Below, piece after piece: positions 36,080 through 46,592 of a stretch of 64,000 bases of DNA. Source of the DNA: Ruminococcaceae bacterium Marseille-P2935 (GTDB lineage Bacteria; Bacillota; Clostridia; Oscillospirales; Ruminococcaceae); NCBI GenBank assembly GCA_900104565.1, contig LT629952.1, positions 1-64,000 on the forward strand, read 5' to 3'. The number at the start of each line of letters is the position of its first letter. Position 1 is the first letter of the stretch. The notes under the pieces are model-generated. The model did no database searches and had not been told where the DNA came from. It saw only the letters and a program-made list of their open reading frames with translations. The position numbers and the translations under genes are program-made.

Positions 36080-36638
36080 TCTGTGGTATTAAAGTGGTTG
36101 GTAGTTTATTTTTAAGCAATGCAGTGGTAGAATTGCTCCTGTAAGAGACAGCCCATAGAGGATGCGCCTCCTGGGGTGGCGTACACCGACTGGGCGTACC
36201 CTGCTTATATTATTGTGTTTCCTTGGGTATAGACGCTTTGCCTGTGCATCTCGAAAATTAATTATTAATAATCATTCTACCATAAAATGAAAGGGAAGTC
36301 TTCCGCTTCAGGAAAAATTCAAGAAAATTTCACTCCGCCTTGCAGCAGTACAGGCTTTGGATTATAATACTTACTAAGCGAACAAGACGGTTTGTTCATA
36401 CATATACCCTGTAACAACGGAAATGGTTGTGTGACTTTTCAAGGAACTGTTTTTTTAGTTGTCTTGGTCGAAAATATTCGAAATCCAGCTGCTCTTTTTC
36501 AGCGGGTTTTCCATAATTTTTACTTTTCTAAAATGCTCTGGGTAAATAAAAAAGGCTGGTAAATTTCTCTTTTTGGCCGTTTTTCAAATTGTACTGCAGA
36601 CATTTGTTTAGAAGAGGACAAAGCAGGAGGTAAGTGGA
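36080..36638. other. Intergenic region upstream of larB with a compact folded element
   Basis: Most of the 560 bases show nothing recognisable. At 36151-36195 a three-way arrangement can be drawn on either strand: GCCCA with TGGGC enclosing GAGG-ATGCG-CCTC and GGTG-GCGTA-CACC. It would lie in the larB leader if transcribed from the minus strand. No known riboswitch class (including NiCo) was matched. Confidence 0.4.
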
Positions 36639-37724
36639 ATGAATTCCAATGAAATCTATGTATTATATGGCAACCAGCCGGTAAAAATGGCAAAAGAAAT
36701 TTTAGAGGCAGTCAAGTTGGCTGATTCTATTCCCAAAGATGCGAAAATTGGCATTAAGCCCAACCTCGTTGTCGCAAAAACACCTGACAGCGGTGCCACC
36801 ACCCATACAGAGCTGATTGAGGGTGTCGTTCAATACCTGAAAGAGCATGGTTTTGACCGTATCATTTTATTAGAAGGTTCCTGGGTGGGGGACAGCACGC
36901 AAAGGGCATTTAAGGTTTGCGGGTACGACCGGTTAACAAAAGAATATGGTGTACCGCTGTTTGATACCAAGCACGATACTTTTGTCAAACGATCTTATGG
37001 CGGCATTGACATGGAGGTATGCAGCAAAGCATTAGAGGTGGATTTTTTAATTAATATGCCGGTGTTAAAAGGCCATTGCCAAACCAGCATCACCTGTGCT
37101 TTAAAAAACATGAAGGGTTGTATTACCGACCGGGAAAAACGCCATTTTCACTCCTTGGGGCTGCATAGGCCTATTGCTTATCTTAACAAGATCCGTTGTG
37201 CGGATTTTGTTTTAGTCGACGGGCTTTGCGGTGATTTAGATTTTGAAGAGGGGGGAAACCCCGTACAGATGAACCGGGTGATTGCCGGCACCGACTCAGT
37301 TTTAATTGATTCGTATGCTGCAAACTTAATGGGGTATACCATTGATGAAATTCCTTATATTGGTATTGCCGCAAAAGAAGGCGTGGGCAGTTGTGATTTG
37401 GATAACGCTGAGATTATTGAACTGAATCATGACGAAAGCAAAACGACCATTCAACCAACTAGACGTGTGAAGCAGCTGGCCGGTTATGCGGCGCCTAAAG
37501 ACGCGTGCTCGGCCTGCTACGGAAACCTGATTTATGCGTTAAACCGTCTGGAGGAGAAAGGCTGCCTTTACGATTTAAATGGAAAAATTGCGATCGGACA
37601 GGGGTATAAAGGGGTGCAAGCGGACGGTATTGGAATTGGAAACTGTACGTTAGGTTTTACTCACTGTGTGAAAGGATGTCCTCCAAAAGCGGTAGATATT
37701 GTCAATTTCTTATCAAAACTATAA
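36639..37724 (+). CDS. DUF362 domain protein
   Basis: A 361-residue soluble protein of the DUF362 family: IGIKPNLVVAKTPDSGATTH, LINMPVLKGHCQTSITCALK, NMKG and a central DGLCGDLDFEEGG. The C-terminal part has cysteines (CSACYG, CVKGCPP) but not a complete ferredoxin motif, unlike some DUF362 proteins that carry 4Fe-4S domains. Biochemical role unknown. AGGAGG precedes the ATG. Single gene with its own terminator. Confidence 0.88.
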   Translation: MNSNEIYVLYGNQPVKMAKEILEAVKLADSIPKDAKIGIKPNLVVAKTPDSGATTHTELIEGVVQYLKEHGFDRIILLEGSWVGDSTQRAFKVCGYDRLTKEYGVPLFDTKHDTFVKRSYGGIDMEVCSKALEVDFLINMPVLKGHCQTSITCALKNMKGCITDREKRHFHSLGLHRPIAYLNKIRCADFVLVDGLCGDLDFEEGGNPVQMNRVIAGTDSVLIDSYAANLMGYTIDEIPYIGIAAKEGVGSCDLDNAEIIELNHDESKTTIQPTRRVKQLAGYAAPKDACSACYGNLIYALNRLEEKGCLYDLNGKIAIGQGYKGVQADGIGIGNCTLGFTHCVKGCPPKAVDIVNFLSKL

Positions 37725-37732
37725 CAAAAATG

Positions 37733-37767
37733 CCCTCAGCAGCAAATTTTAGCTGCTGGGGGTTTTT
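37733..37767 (+). terminator. Terminator after the DUF362 gene
   Basis: CCCTCAGCAGC pairs with GCTGCTGGGG(G) over 11 positions with one wobble, followed by TTTTT. Confidence 0.88.
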
Positions 37768-37812
37768 GATTGAACTGTTCATTTTCCAGGGTGAAGGTGA
37801 CAGCTTTAAGGT

Positions 37813-38484
37813 TTATTGATAGTGGTTGACTGCAAGAAAGTGCCGGTAAAAATTTAAAAGAAAAAAATGTTTTTTTCTTTTTACATCCAACCATACAAAA
37901 AATGCAGTAATTAGTCCACCAATTAAGCAGACGATCATATCCTGCATAGTATCATTCATGCCGGTTGTATAAAAGTTTACAGCATCAATATTAAAAAAGA
38001 CAAGTAAAAGATATTCATAAATTTCCCACACAGCGGCAACAGCAATGTTGAAACTTTCTGCAAAAACGATTGCAACAGATAACAGTTCCGGCTGTTTGGT
38101 GAAATCCTTTTTAGTTAGGGTGTAAAAAAGCATTAACCCAATCATTGTGATTAAAAAACCGGAAGCAGAGTGGAGCATTTTATCCCACACAGGTATTTTG
38201 GCGTACATTTCGTAAACATTTCCAAGGACCACAGCCATAAAAGAAAACAAATAATAAACAAAAAGCGCATCTTTAGGAAGTCGGATAGGTAGAAAATGAA
38301 ACAGAATAAATGGCAGAATGAGCATCCCAACTCCTAGCAGCGAATGCATGACCAGGTAATAGTTTTGGCGCATTAAATTGGTTATAAATGCATAACTGTC
38401 AAATAAAATTGTTAGTACAGCAAGTACATAACAACCTTTTTGAAACCTTTTTCCCCTTTTTTCTATAAGATCCAATGGATTCAT
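37813..38484 (-). CDS. Polytopic membrane protein, DUF2238/YjdF-like
   Basis: A 223-residue protein with about six membrane segments. The motif VWDKMLHSASGFL, and WEIYEYLL further on, recall the YjdF/DUF2238 family (conserved WDxxxHxxSG and WExxE), whose role is unknown. ATG 38484 is used because GGAG and AGAGGG lie directly ahead and MNPLDLIEKRG begins a normal cytosolic leader; the frame is open to 38514. Confidence 0.75.
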   Translation of the reverse strand: MNPLDLIEKRGKRFQKGCYVLAVLTILFDSYAFITNLMRQNYYLVMHSLLGVGMLILPFILFHFLPIRLPKDALFVYYLFSFMAVVLGNVYEMYAKIPVWDKMLHSASGFLITMIGLMLFYTLTKKDFTKQPELLSVAIVFAESFNIAVAAVWEIYEYLLLVFFNIDAVNFYTTGMNDTMQDMIVCLIGGLITAFFVWLDVKRKKHFFLLNFYRHFLAVNHYQ

Positions 38485-38698
38485 CCCTCTTTCTCCATTT
38501 TTAGTATCATCCATTTAAAAATTTAAATTCATGGAACAATTTACAACACAATATACAATTTATAAATATATTTTTTATATATATATAATTAACTACATCA
38601 AGGCGCCTGCAGAACACGAAAGGCGATAAAATCCCATTCTTTTTGTAAGTTAGGCATCTTACTGGGGAATACCCTGTTTTTGACCTTAAAATATGCAA

Positions 38699-38727
38699 GG
38701 AGCGGCCAATTTTGAACCGCTCCTTTA
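38699..38727. terminator. Hairpin downstream of the histidine-kinase-like gene
   Basis: GGAGCGG pairs with CCGCTCC around an 11-base loop. The T-run is better on the plus strand (TTTAT), so efficiency for the minus-strand gene ending at 38732 is uncertain. Confidence 0.55.
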
Positions 38728-38731
38728 TCAT

Positions 38732-39892
38732 TTATGAGATTGGGCATGGACAAACATCACTTAATCCAACATATACTGGAGAAAATCGATTAGAAAGATA
38801 TTCCAAAGTGTTGCTACCTAATATTAACGGTTGGTTAGGATCATCTTTTAAAGGTAGGTTAAATGCAATGGTCGTTCCTTTATTTTCAATGGAGTTTAAA
38901 ACCACTGTACCGCCCATCTCTTGAATAGAAAGCCGGATTAAGGTAAGGCCCAGGCCGCTTCCGGCAAAGGGTTGGTTGTCCTGTGAAAAACTGCAATAGG
39001 GATCAAACACCTTTTCAATCCGATTGGCCGGAATTCCGATGCCGCGGTCAGCAACGGAAACGATGATATAGTCACCTACTTGTTTTAATGAAATTGTAAT
39101 CTGGTTATCTTCCCGAGTGAACCGGCAGCTGTTTGAAACCGCCTGAATAATGCATTCACAAAGCTGCTTGGCGTCACACATTACTATTAAATCACCTTCG
39201 GGGAGGTCTGTCTCCAAAGGAATTCCGATTGCTATGGTAAGCAGGGATAAGGCGTTTGCAAGCTCTTTAATTACAGTTACCAAATTTACACGCTTTGGCT
39301 GAAGCTGATGTACACCGCCGGAATAGCGCAGATAATCGGTAAGAACCGTGCTGGTTCGCAGCAGCCGGTAACAATTTTGAGTGATCACATCAATTTGCTC
39401 ACTCAAACCTTCAGGGGTTTCTTCGACCGAAAGCCGCCGATTCACTGAGGAAAGGGCTGAAAAAATGAGTGCCAGCGGGTTACGGAATTGACCGGATATA
39501 GCTGAAATAGCCCGTTCACTGCCGCCAGGATTAAGCGCTGAACCCACATCATTTGAAAATAGAGTTATGATTCCTCCGGAAAAACGTTCTTTATCAAAAA
39601 TAGGGGAAATCCGAACCTGAACGTCAGGCAACGCCAGCTGATCACTGTGAATAGAGGACTTTGTACAGCGCAAACGTTCAATCAGGTCAGATTTATTAAT
39701 ATCCGGAAATAACAGACTTAGCCCATTAGGGGCCATAATTGCGGGATACTTTCGTTTCGCAGACTCGTTTCCCCATACAATGGTCATGGTATCGTCTGCT
39801 ATAAAAACAGGATCATTCAAGCCGTTATGCAGTGTTACAAGTGTATTAAAAATAGGAATGGAGTTGATTGTTTGGTTGTTTTGACCGTCCAA
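38732..39892 (-). CDS. Histidine-kinase-like sensor lacking the phosphoacceptor His
   Basis: A 386-residue soluble protein: a PAS-like N-terminal region (DPVFIADDTMTIVWGNESAK), a dimerisation helix, and an intact HATPase domain with N-box (CIIQAVSNSCRFT), G1 (VADRGIGIP) and G2 (GSGLGLTLIRLSIQEMGG). Where the H-box should read S-H-E-x-R-x-P-L, it reads SGQFRNPLAL, so the His is Gly. TTG 39892 is the likely start: AGGAGG lies nine bases ahead, whereas the frame open to 39949 has no such site. No membrane segment and no response regulator nearby. The last 20 residues (with CPCPIS at the end) form an unusual tail. Confidence 0.85.
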   Translation of the reverse strand: MDGQNNQTINSIPIFNTLVTLHNGLNDPVFIADDTMTIVWGNESAKRKYPAIMAPNGLSLLFPDINKSDLIERLRCTKSSIHSDQLALPDVQVRISPIFDKERFSGGIITLFSNDVGSALNPGGSERAISAISGQFRNPLALIFSALSSVNRRLSVEETPEGLSEQIDVITQNCYRLLRTSTVLTDYLRYSGGVHQLQPKRVNLVTVIKELANALSLLTIAIGIPLETDLPEGDLIVMCDAKQLCECIIQAVSNSCRFTREDNQITISLKQVGDYIIVSVADRGIGIPANRIEKVFDPYCSFSQDNQPFAGSGLGLTLIRLSIQEMGGTVVLNSIENKGTTIAFNLPLKDDPNQPLILGSNTLEYLSNRFSPVYVGLSDVCPCPIS

Positions 39893-41375
<1,483 letters not shown>

Positions 41376-41388
41376 GTTTTCACGTTTG

Positions 41389-41417
41389 AAAGGCCTTCCG
41401 TTATGGAAGGCCTTTTT
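41389..41417 (+). terminator. Terminator of gap
   Basis: AAAGGCCTTCC (41389-41399) pairs with GGAAGGCCTTT (41405-41415), followed by TTGTTTTTG. Confidence 0.92.
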
Positions 41418-41584
41418 GTTTTTGCACTGACATGGACAAACAGCAAAAGATGGCGGAAACAAAGGAAAGCGGGCACATAAATAATGTATAACTAATTGTT
41501 ACTAACACATTACCAATGGGTCGTTTTTGGGGACTTAGGCAGTACTGAACTGTTCAAAAACCGGTAAAACAGTGTTTATCAACT

Positions 41585-41613
41585 TTGTAAGGTGAAGAAA
41601 TTTATGTTACAAT
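41585..41613 (+). promoter_or_regulatory. Strong promoter upstream of a long leader
   Basis: TTGTAA (41585-41590), exactly 17 bases, TACAAT (41608-41613). The transcript would start near 41620, about 250 bases before the next start codon. Confidence 0.68.
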
Positions 41614-41619
41614 AGAACT

Positions 41620-41867
41620 AATCAAACAGACGCTGTTTTTTAGTGTTTTTCCATTGCCAAATGTATTGAGATGGTGAAATAAAACTTTTCCGTCTTATTA
41701 ATTCGCAAGGTACCCGTCCCCACGCTCATACCTAAGGGCGCAAGAGGGAAGTACATTAACTAAGTGGTTGCTGTATTTCGGGATGAACTCGTGTTGTTTG
41801 TGCAGGTAATTTAATTTCTACAAAGATGTCAATCTTTGCTTGAACCCAAAAAGATAGGAGAGGTCAC
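41620..41867 (+). other. Long leader or small structured RNA, class unknown
   Basis: CAAACAG near 41633 can pair with TTGTTTG near 41798, enclosing most of the region. Inside is a long irregular hairpin around GTACCCGTCCC and GGGAAGTAC, with CGC...GCG in its arm. A short CAAAGAT-GTCA-ATCTTTG hairpin (about 41820-41837) precedes the ribosome binding site. The length (about 200) and closed-rod shape recall 6S RNA, but no 6S consensus was confirmed. Confidence 0.4.
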
Positions 41868-42662
41868 ATGAACTACCGCGGCGCAGTTTTTTTTGATTAT
41901 GACGGAACAATAGCAGACGAAAGGGAGAAGCTGTTTGGGCCGTCAACAAAAACGCTGGAAGCATTTGCCAAGCTGAAGGAGAATGGTTACCTGGTGGTAT
42001 TGGCAACCGGCCGGTCCAAATGTTACTCAGCACCGCTGGTTAGCGGCATGGAGGGCTATGTTACCACCAATGGAACCTATGTGGAAGTTGGTGGACAAGT
42101 TGTGCAGGATATTACAATTCCACCCGAGGTGGTTGCAGATTTTGCCTCCTTTTGCATAGAAAATAATATTAATTATATTTTAGAAAAACAAGATGCCTGT
42201 TACAGCTACGACATGCAGGATCCTAGTTTTTTAATGGTTATGGACATGTTTCAAATTCCCCATGAATACTTTAAGCCAGCCGATCAAACCGATTTTTCCG
42301 GTGTTGGAAAGCTGATGGCATCTTATCCGGACAATCACGCACTGGACCGCTTAGTCGCACGTTTTGAAAAGGATTTTGTCATTGCGCCGGAAAGGGAAAT
42401 TTTATCTACCGATGTAAGCTTGCGGGGGGTAACAAAGGCAAACGGTGTAAAAAAATTAATTGAACATTTAAATCTGGATTATCAGAATACATACGCCTTT
42501 GGGGATGGCGGCAATGATTACGATATGCTTAAAACAGTTGGCACTGGCGTTGCCATGGGAATTCACGCCCCCTGTTTGGAAGAGGTGGCTGCCTTTACGA
42601 CCGGAACGGTTAAGGAGGAAGGAATTTATCAGGGCCTGTTAAAATTGGGCTTAATTGATTAA
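41868..42662 (+). CDS. HAD-superfamily phosphatase, Cof type
   Basis: A 264-residue phosphatase with HAD motif I FFDYDGTIAD, motif II VLATGRS and motif IV GDGGNDYDML, and the C2-type cap seen in Cof/YidA proteins, which act on sugar phosphates, flavin nucleotides or similar. Substrate cannot be assigned. AGGAGAGG lies before the ATG. A 250-base leader precedes it, which is unusual for this family. Confidence 0.92.
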   Translation: MNYRGAVFFDYDGTIADEREKLFGPSTKTLEAFAKLKENGYLVVLATGRSKCYSAPLVSGMEGYVTTNGTYVEVGGQVVQDITIPPEVVADFASFCIENNINYILEKQDACYSYDMQDPSFLMVMDMFQIPHEYFKPADQTDFSGVGKLMASYPDNHALDRLVARFEKDFVIAPEREILSTDVSLRGVTKANGVKKLIEHLNLDYQNTYAFGDGGNDYDMLKTVGTGVAMGIHAPCLEEVAAFTTGTVKEEGIYQGLLKLGLID

Positions 42663-42693
42663 CATAGAATGATATGGTCTTTATATACAGTTT

Positions 42694-42742
42694 AAACCAA
42701 TTGGAACCCACCTTTTAGGCAATGGGTTCCAATTGGTTTTTT
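42694..42742 (+). terminator. Terminator after the Cof-type phosphatase
   Basis: A perfect 17-base-pair stem (42694-42710 with 42723-42739) followed by TTT. Confidence 0.92.
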
Positions 42743-42862
42743 GGCCTGTTGAGTATGTCCCTGTTTATTGAGCAGATATAACCTGTTAAAAATATTTTTA
42801 ATATTGCAATATAGTGTAGCACACAGTATAATGATACTAACGATAATGTAGGAGGGGTGAAG

Positions 42863-43210
42863 TTGGAAAAAGAGGATGTGTTATCTGGGTTAATTTTAGA
42901 GCTGCGTCGGGGTACGATTGTACTATGTGTTTTAAGCCAGTTAAAAAAACCTATGTACGGGTATAGTTTAATTCAAATTCTTTCTCAAAGCGGTATTGCA
43001 GTGGAGGCAAACACCCTGTATCCGCTGCTTCGGCGGCTGGAAAGCCAGGGCCTTTTGCAGAGCAGCTGGGAAACCGGAGAATCAAAACCACGGAAATATT
43101 ATCGCACTACCCCCCTGGGGAATGAGGTGTTCACGAGCCTGCGCAAGCACTGGGAAAAAACTGTGCAAAGTATGAATGAATTATGGGGAGATGATCAGGA
43201 TGAGTCATGA
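42863..43210 (+). CDS. PadR-family transcriptional regulator
   Basis: A 115-residue winged-helix regulator: LRRGTIVLCVLSQLKKPMYG followed by YSLIQIL, then EANTLYPLLRRLESQGLL and the wing KPRKYYRTTPLG are diagnostic for PadR. TTG 42863 is chosen with AGGAGG seven bases ahead; a GTG at 42857 is too close to it. It overlaps the next gene by 11 bases. PadR proteins commonly repress the operon that contains them. Confidence 0.92.
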   Translation: MEKEDVLSGLILELRRGTIVLCVLSQLKKPMYGYSLIQILSQSGIAVEANTLYPLLRRLESQGLLQSSWETGESKPRKYYRTTPLGNEVFTSLRKHWEKTVQSMNELWGDDQDES

Positions 43211-44189
43211 TTTAATAGAACGATATATCTATGCGGTGTTAAAAAATCTTCCGGCCAGGCAGAGGGCAGATATTGAGGCTGAGTTAAAAGAATTAATCTC
43301 AGATATGCTGGAAGAGCGCTGTGCGGACCTTGTCCCGTCCGAGCGGGATATCCGGGTTGTACTCACTGAGCTTGGAACTCCCTCCGAGCTGGCGGCAAAA
43401 TATCATTCTGATGGGGAAAAATGCCTGATTGGCCCTCCATACTATAGTAAATACAAACTGGTAATGACGATTGTTTCCATTTCGGTTGTGTTTGGTATGT
43501 CAATGGTCAGCCTTATTACCACCCTAATGGGAGAAACCAGCAGCTGGTATATGGGGCTGTTCAGCTGGTTTGGCAATACCTTTTCAAGTCTTATTTGGGC
43601 GTTTGCATTTGTTACAGCTTTGTTTGCCTTTTTTCAGTGGAGGAATGTGGATTTTGGCCCCGAGCTGGGGGATGATCTTAGCAGCCTGCCGCCGGTACCA
43701 AAAAAGGATGAGGTGATTTCACGTTGGGAATGCATCGCGGGAATTGTTATTTCGGTACTGTTTGCTGTGGTGTTTTTATTTGCACCACAAATGATTACTG
43801 CAGTATTGGGTGAAGCCGGTAATTTTGAGTTTATTCCAGTATTCAATATTCAGGAGATCCAGCGTATCTGGTATCTGATTTTATCGTTTTCGGCATTGGG
43901 TATTTTAAAAGAGTGCGTCAAGCTTTATGAGGGGCGCTATACAAAACTGTTGGCAGCAGTGACTGTTGCAACCAACTGTGTCAGCGGTGTGTTCAGCTGG
44001 CTGTTTTTAGCGAATGGAAAAGTGATAAACCTACAGTTTATTCGGAGCATGTCAGAGTTGTTTGGACCGAATGAAACATTTATTGTGCATGTTTTTGAAA
44101 ACTTCCATCTGTTCTTTTTAGGAGTAATCCTGTTCGCATTGGTGCTGGATACCGCGTTGGTGGTGTATAAGGCGATTAAATATAACTAG
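43200..44189 (+). CDS. HAAS-domain membrane protein paired with PadR
   Basis: A 329-residue protein with an N-terminal cytosolic helical domain (about residues 1-75; LIERYIYAVLKNLPARQRAD then IEAELKELISDMLEER) of the HAAS type, followed by about six membrane segments. The HAAS domain regularly occurs beside PadR regulators and is thought to link membrane signals to them. ATG 43200 overlaps padR by 11 bases, so translation is coupled. Function of the membrane part is unknown. Confidence 0.85.
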   Translation: MSHDLIERYIYAVLKNLPARQRADIEAELKELISDMLEERCADLVPSERDIRVVLTELGTPSELAAKYHSDGEKCLIGPPYYSKYKLVMTIVSISVVFGMSMVSLITTLMGETSSWYMGLFSWFGNTFSSLIWAFAFVTALFAFFQWRNVDFGPELGDDLSSLPPVPKKDEVISRWECIAGIVISVLFAVVFLFAPQMITAVLGEAGNFEFIPVFNIQEIQRIWYLILSFSALGILKECVKLYEGRYTKLLAAVTVATNCVSGVFSWLFLANGKVINLQFIRSMSELFGPNETFIVHVFENFHLFFLGVILFALVLDTALVVYKAIKYN

Positions 44190-44230
44190 ACGTGGTCCAA
44201 AATATGTTTATTCTGCAGTATCTTCGCATC

Positions 44231-44270
44231 AAAAAGCCTCGGAATGCTCAATAGATTCCGAGGCTTTTTA
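44231..44270 (+). terminator. Terminator of the PadR/HAAS operon
   Basis: AAAAAGCCTCGGAAT (44231-44245) pairs with ATTCCGAGGCTTTTT (44255-44269). Confidence 0.92.
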
Positions 44271-44356
44271 CCTGAATTTTAATAGATGATACATCTGCTG
44301 TTTTGAATAAAGCAGAGGAACACAAGACGGTTTCAGGGGCTTTTTCAAGCCAGCGA

Positions 44357-44384
44357 TTGATATTAAGCCAAAAAGTGGTATAAT
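44357..44384 (+). promoter_or_regulatory. Promoter of metG-tatD
   Basis: TTGATA (44357-44362) and a perfect TATAAT (44379-44384) are 16 bases apart. The leader to the metG start is about 230 bases; no T-box signature (AGGGTGG...ACCGCG) is seen in it. Confidence 0.68.
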
Positions 44385-44621
44385 ATTATTATCTGTTTTT
44401 TATCATATTGTTCTTGAATAAAACATGGGAAATGATACTTTTATTGCAGAGTTAATCTGCGCTGTCCAAAAGCAGCTTAGACAACCCTGCATGTCTTTTC
44501 TTTAATCTATGCAGCAATGCTGCGTACAAATTCCTTTCACGTATTTTGTATTTTGATTAAAGATAAATGAAAATTGTTTATTCGGCGGAATCCGCCAGTC
44601 AATAAAGGGAGGAATATCAAA

Positions 44622-46592
44622 ATGAGTAGAAAGACCTTCTACATCACAACGCCTATCTATTACCCGTCAGGAAAACTGCATATTGGCCACAGCTATACCA
44701 CCGTAGCCGCAGACACCATGGCGAGGTACAAACGAATGCAGGGCTATGATGTGATGTTCCTCACAGGCACCGACGAGCATGGCCAAAAAATTGAGGACCG
44801 TGCCCGGGAAGCCGGAGTAACTCCAAAGCAGTTTGTAGATGACATTGTAGCCGGCATTAAAGATTTATGGAAGCTGATGAACATCTCTAACGACCGTTTT
44901 ATTCGTACGACCGACCCTTACCACGAAAAAGCTGTTCAGAAAATTTTCAAACGTCTTTATGAGCAAGGAGATATTTATAAATCGGTATACCGTGGAAAAT
45001 ACTGCAAGCCGTGTGAGGCGTTTTGGACTGAAAGCCAGTTGGTAGACGGCAAATGCCCGGATTGCGGCCGTGAGGTAGTAGAAGCTGAGGAGGAAGCGTA
45101 CTTCTTCCGCCTTTCGTCTTACGCTGACCGGTTGGTAAAATACTATGAGGAACATCCGGATTTTATTGAACCGCAGTCACGTCTTAACGAGATGATCAAC
45201 AACTTTATTAAGCCTGGTTTGGAGGACCTGTGCGTATCCCGTACTTCTTTCAAATGGGGCATCCCTGTGGATTTTGACCCCAATCACGTGGTATATGTAT
45301 GGGTTGACGCCTTATCAAACTACATTACTGCGCTGGGCTACGAAAACAGCGAGTACCCGCAAAGTGATTTTGAAAAGTACTGGCCTGCCGATATTCATCT
45401 GGTAGGTAAAGAAATTATCCGCTTCCATACGATTATCTGGCCTGCTATGCTGATGGCACTGGATCTTCCGCTACCGCATAAGGTATATGGCCATGGCTGG
45501 GTGCTGCTGGAAGGCGGTAAGATGAGTAAATCCAAGGGGAATGTGGTTGATCCTGTGGTGCTTTGCGGCCGCTATGGTGTGGATGCAATCCGCTACTTCC
45601 TGCTGCGTGAAATTCCTTTTGGTTCAGATGGCATCTTCTCCAACGAGGCGCTGATTAACCGCATCAACTCCGATTTGGCTAACGATTTAGGTAACTTGGT
45701 GTCCCGTACGGTTTCTATGATTGAAAAGTATTTTGGCGGTACGTTGCCCACCGAGCGTAAAGCAGAAACGTTGGATGATGAACTAATTGCTATGGCAAAC
45801 GGCTTGCAGGCAAAGGTTGAGGCTCAGTTGGATCACATGCAGTTCCCGGTAGCCCTTACCGAGATTTTCAAGCTGGTGTCCCGCAGCAACAAATATATTG
45901 ACGAGACTGCGCCTTGGGTTTTAGGCAAAGACGAAGCCAACAAGCCGCGTTTAGCCTCGGTGCTGTACAACCTGGTGGAATGCATTCGTATTGTATCTAT
46001 TCTGATCAGCCCGTTCCTGCCTAACACTGCACCAAAAATTTGGGCGCAGATTGGCGTATGCGGTGAGGTTACTTATTGGGAAAGCGCTGGAACTTTTGGT
46101 TTGCTGCCCCAGAATGTTACTGTAAAAAAAGGTGACGCCCTTTTCCCACGTATTGATATGGAAAAAGAACTGGCTGAGCTGGAGGCTGCCGAGGCTGCTC
46201 AAAAAGCGGAAGCTGAAAAAGCTGCTGAAAAGGCAGCGCCTGCAAAAGAGCCGGAAGGCGTAGCAACAATTATTTCGATAGAGGATTTTGCCAAAGTAGA
46301 GCTGCGGGTCGCTCAGATTACAGCCTGCGAAAGCGTACCCAAGGCCGATAAGCTGTTAAAGCTCCAGCTGGATGACGGAATGGGTGGCCGGCAGGTAGTT
46401 TCCGGCATTCATCCCTGGTATGAGCCGGATACGCTGGTTGGCAAAAAGGTTATTGTTGTGGCAAACCTGAAGCCGGCAAAACTGCGGGGGGTAGAGTCCC
46501 AGGGAATGATTTTGGCGGCAGATGCAGGAGAAAACGATGTCAAGGTGATTTTTGTAGATGATAGTGTTCCCTGTGGGTCCAAGGTGCGCTGA
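44622..46592 (+). CDS. metG: Methionyl-tRNA synthetase
   Basis: Charges tRNA-Met. The 656-residue protein has HIGH (residues 20-23), KMSKS (300-304), a single zinc knuckle (CKPC...CPDC) and, after an Ala/Glu-rich linker near residues 510-545, a C-terminal EMAP-II-like tRNA-binding domain (IEDFAKVELRVAQITACE). AAAGGGAGG lies ten bases before ATG 44622; the longer frame from 44574 is not supported. The stop codon overlaps the start of the tatD-like gene. Confidence 0.97.
   Translation: MSRKTFYITTPIYYPSGKLHIGHSYTTVAADTMARYKRMQGYDVMFLTGTDEHGQKIEDRAREAGVTPKQFVDDIVAGIKDLWKLMNISNDRFIRTTDPYHEKAVQKIFKRLYEQGDIYKSVYRGKYCKPCEAFWTESQLVDGKCPDCGREVVEAEEEAYFFRLSSYADRLVKYYEEHPDFIEPQSRLNEMINNFIKPGLEDLCVSRTSFKWGIPVDFDPNHVVYVWVDALSNYITALGYENSEYPQSDFEKYWPADIHLVGKEIIRFHTIIWPAMLMALDLPLPHKVYGHGWVLLEGGKMSKSKGNVVDPVVLCGRYGVDAIRYFLLREIPFGSDGIFSNEALINRINSDLANDLGNLVSRTVSMIEKYFGGTLPTERKAETLDDELIAMANGLQAKVEAQLDHMQFPVALTEIFKLVSRSNKYIDETAPWVLGKDEANKPRLASVLYNLVECIRIVSILISPFLPNTAPKIWAQIGVCGEVTYWESAGTFGLLPQNVTVKKGDALFPRIDMEKELAELEAAEAAQKAEAEKAAEKAAPAKEPEGVATIISIEDFAKVELRVAQITACESVPKADKLLKLQLDDGMGGRQVVSGIHPWYEPDTLVGKKVIVVANLKPAKLRGVESQGMILAADAGENDVKVIFVDDSVPCGSKVR

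Noticed and set aside
44385-44621. T-box leader for metG
   Set aside because: No AGGGTGG...ACCGCG antiterminator sequence and no terminator before the gene.
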